From Meandrina meandrites (lineage: Eukaryota > Cnidaria > Anthozoa > Scleractinia > Meandrinidae): a stretch of 64,000 bases of DNA. A program made the position numbers and the translations under genes. Each line of letters begins with the position of its first letter. Within the stretch, counting starts at the first letter, position 1. The stretch is taken from the NCBI GenBank assembly GCA_963693305.1, contig OY855903.1, positions 38,898,251 through 38,962,250 on the forward strand, read 5' to 3'. Below are positions 63,418 through 64,000 of this stretch, one piece after another. The notes under the pieces were generated by a model that searched no databases, was not told the DNA's origin, and saw only the letters and a program-made list of their open reading frames with translations.

Positions 63418-63556
63418 TTTATTCAAAATTTTTCACATCAACAAGGTCCAACAAAGATAAATATAATATTTACAAAGAAAAACAATTAATTATAAGTCAT
63501 TCGGCCCGGCCTCCTCTTCAGTCTTCTTTTCACCCTCACTCAAAGCTAATTTTGTC
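63418..63556 (-). CDS. Putative terminal exon and 3' UTR, convergent gene
   Basis: On the minus strand a possible acceptor (CTCTAAAG) leads into VSFCCVHGTKLALSEGEKKT then EEEAGPNDL and TAA (63,490-63,492), with AATAAA 67 nt further (63,418-63,423). The acidic tail is plausible as a protein C-terminus. No family is recognised. It is transcribed towards the chromodomain gene, and the two polyadenylation signals are 120 bp apart. Confidence 0.35.
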
Positions 63557-63560
63557 CCAT

Positions 63561-64000
63561 GGACGCAACAAAATGAAACACTTTAGAGTATTTTACCAAC
63601 AAATTGTAATCAGTGATGACGTAGAGTGTGATTTTTTTCTACGGCAAAGCTGTATTTTCTCGCACGCTCCCCCACAAAACCGCTTGATTAAAGATTACTT
63701 ACCGTTATTCTGCCCTCCCAGTAACTCCACAAATGTTGACTGGTCTCTTATGAACACAGCCGCCATGACCACCATAAAATCCCTATTAAGACCAAAACGG
63801 AATATCAGCAGGGTTGTGGGAGATTTTGAAATGGTTAACATTATAAGCTATTAGCTGTGAACAGTGTAGATTAAGAGGAAAGCAGAAAGTTACGCTTATT
63901 TTGAATAATATATTCTGGAGCTGAAAATCGTACTCGCCAAACCGGGCGAGTGATCAGTGATTTGTACTAGCCCGACAGTTTTTACACTAACCTGGGCGAG
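63561..64000. other. Intron or intergenic; repeat at window end
   Basis: The plus open frame 63,552-63,854 has no domain. At 63,930-64,000 the motifs ACTCGCCAAACCGGGCGAGT and CCTGGGCGAG form inverted repeats that run off the window, probably the start of another interspersed element. Confidence 0.4.

Overview
This is an animal nuclear-genome window, AT-rich and dominated by transposable elements. It most resembles an anthozoan cnidarian (stony coral or sea anemone). That placement is an inference from remembered element families: L1/Tx1-type LINEs, Ngaro/DIRS-type tyrosine-recombinase elements, a Crypton-like KIAA1958-type recombinase, Polinton polymerase fragments and tRNA-derived SINEs. No search was run. 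Exons with GT-AG borders, AATAAA signals and LINE/SINE relics rule out a prokaryote. Almost every recognisable ORF is a transposon relic carrying stops or frameshifts.

Layout. 1-2.7 kb: a minus-strand LINE (ORF1p and an internally deleted ORF2) and an ISXO2/IS1595-type transposase domain. 2.9-3.5 kb: exon-like pieces. 4.08-7.93 kb: a roughly 2.2-kb repeat expanded by two nested insertions, a SINE with a 13-bp target duplication and a 1,416-bp TIR element holding 42-bp tandem arrays. The same repeat without the insertions lies inverted at 19.06-21.27 kb and serves as the empty-site reference. 8.4-9.2 kb: Polinton DNA polymerase fragment. 9.8-14.6 kb: minus-strand transposase pieces (Kolobok-like and hAT/ZMYM1-like) and spliced-looking exons. 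16.1-17.45 kb: Crypton-like recombinase. 18.1-18.7 kb: broken F-box/LRR gene. 22.5-24.3 kb: short conserved fragments and a second SINE. 24.7-28.0 kb: 3' end of a Ngaro/DIRS-type element with a tyrosine recombinase, split direct repeats and an unusual set of spaced 17-bp repeats. 28-36.5 kb: two tail-to-tail LINEs; the minus-strand one is split by a 5,796-bp TIR transposon (30,391-36,186) encoding a multi-domain protein with N-terminal zinc-binding motifs, an XPG/FEN-like nuclease and a CXC tail, best matched to the Academ superfamily. 38.5-39.3 kb: an SGNH-hydrolase ORF beside another Ngaro-type terminal repeat. 41-47 kb: Penelope, Ty3/gypsy and LINE 3' fragments. 47.3-54.8 kb: a degraded chromo/Ulp1-like gene in a 2.3-kb tandem duplication. 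55.1-56.1 kb: a second Polinton polymerase relic. 56.7-62.0 kb: non-autonomous TIR elements and foldback MITEs around the last two exons of an unidentified host gene.

The most unusual locus is at 62.53-63.30 kb. A compact intronless chromodomain ORF with a TATA box is followed, 26 nt after its stop codon, by a perfect histone-mRNA-type 3' stem-loop (GGCTCC-TTTA-GGAGCC-ACCA) and then an AATAAA. That is the 3'-end architecture of replication-dependent histone genes attached to a chromodomain protein. This copy carries one frameshift and one in-frame TGA, so it may be a pseudogene of a working family. A convergent minus-strand terminal exon with its own AATAAA ends at 63.49 kb.
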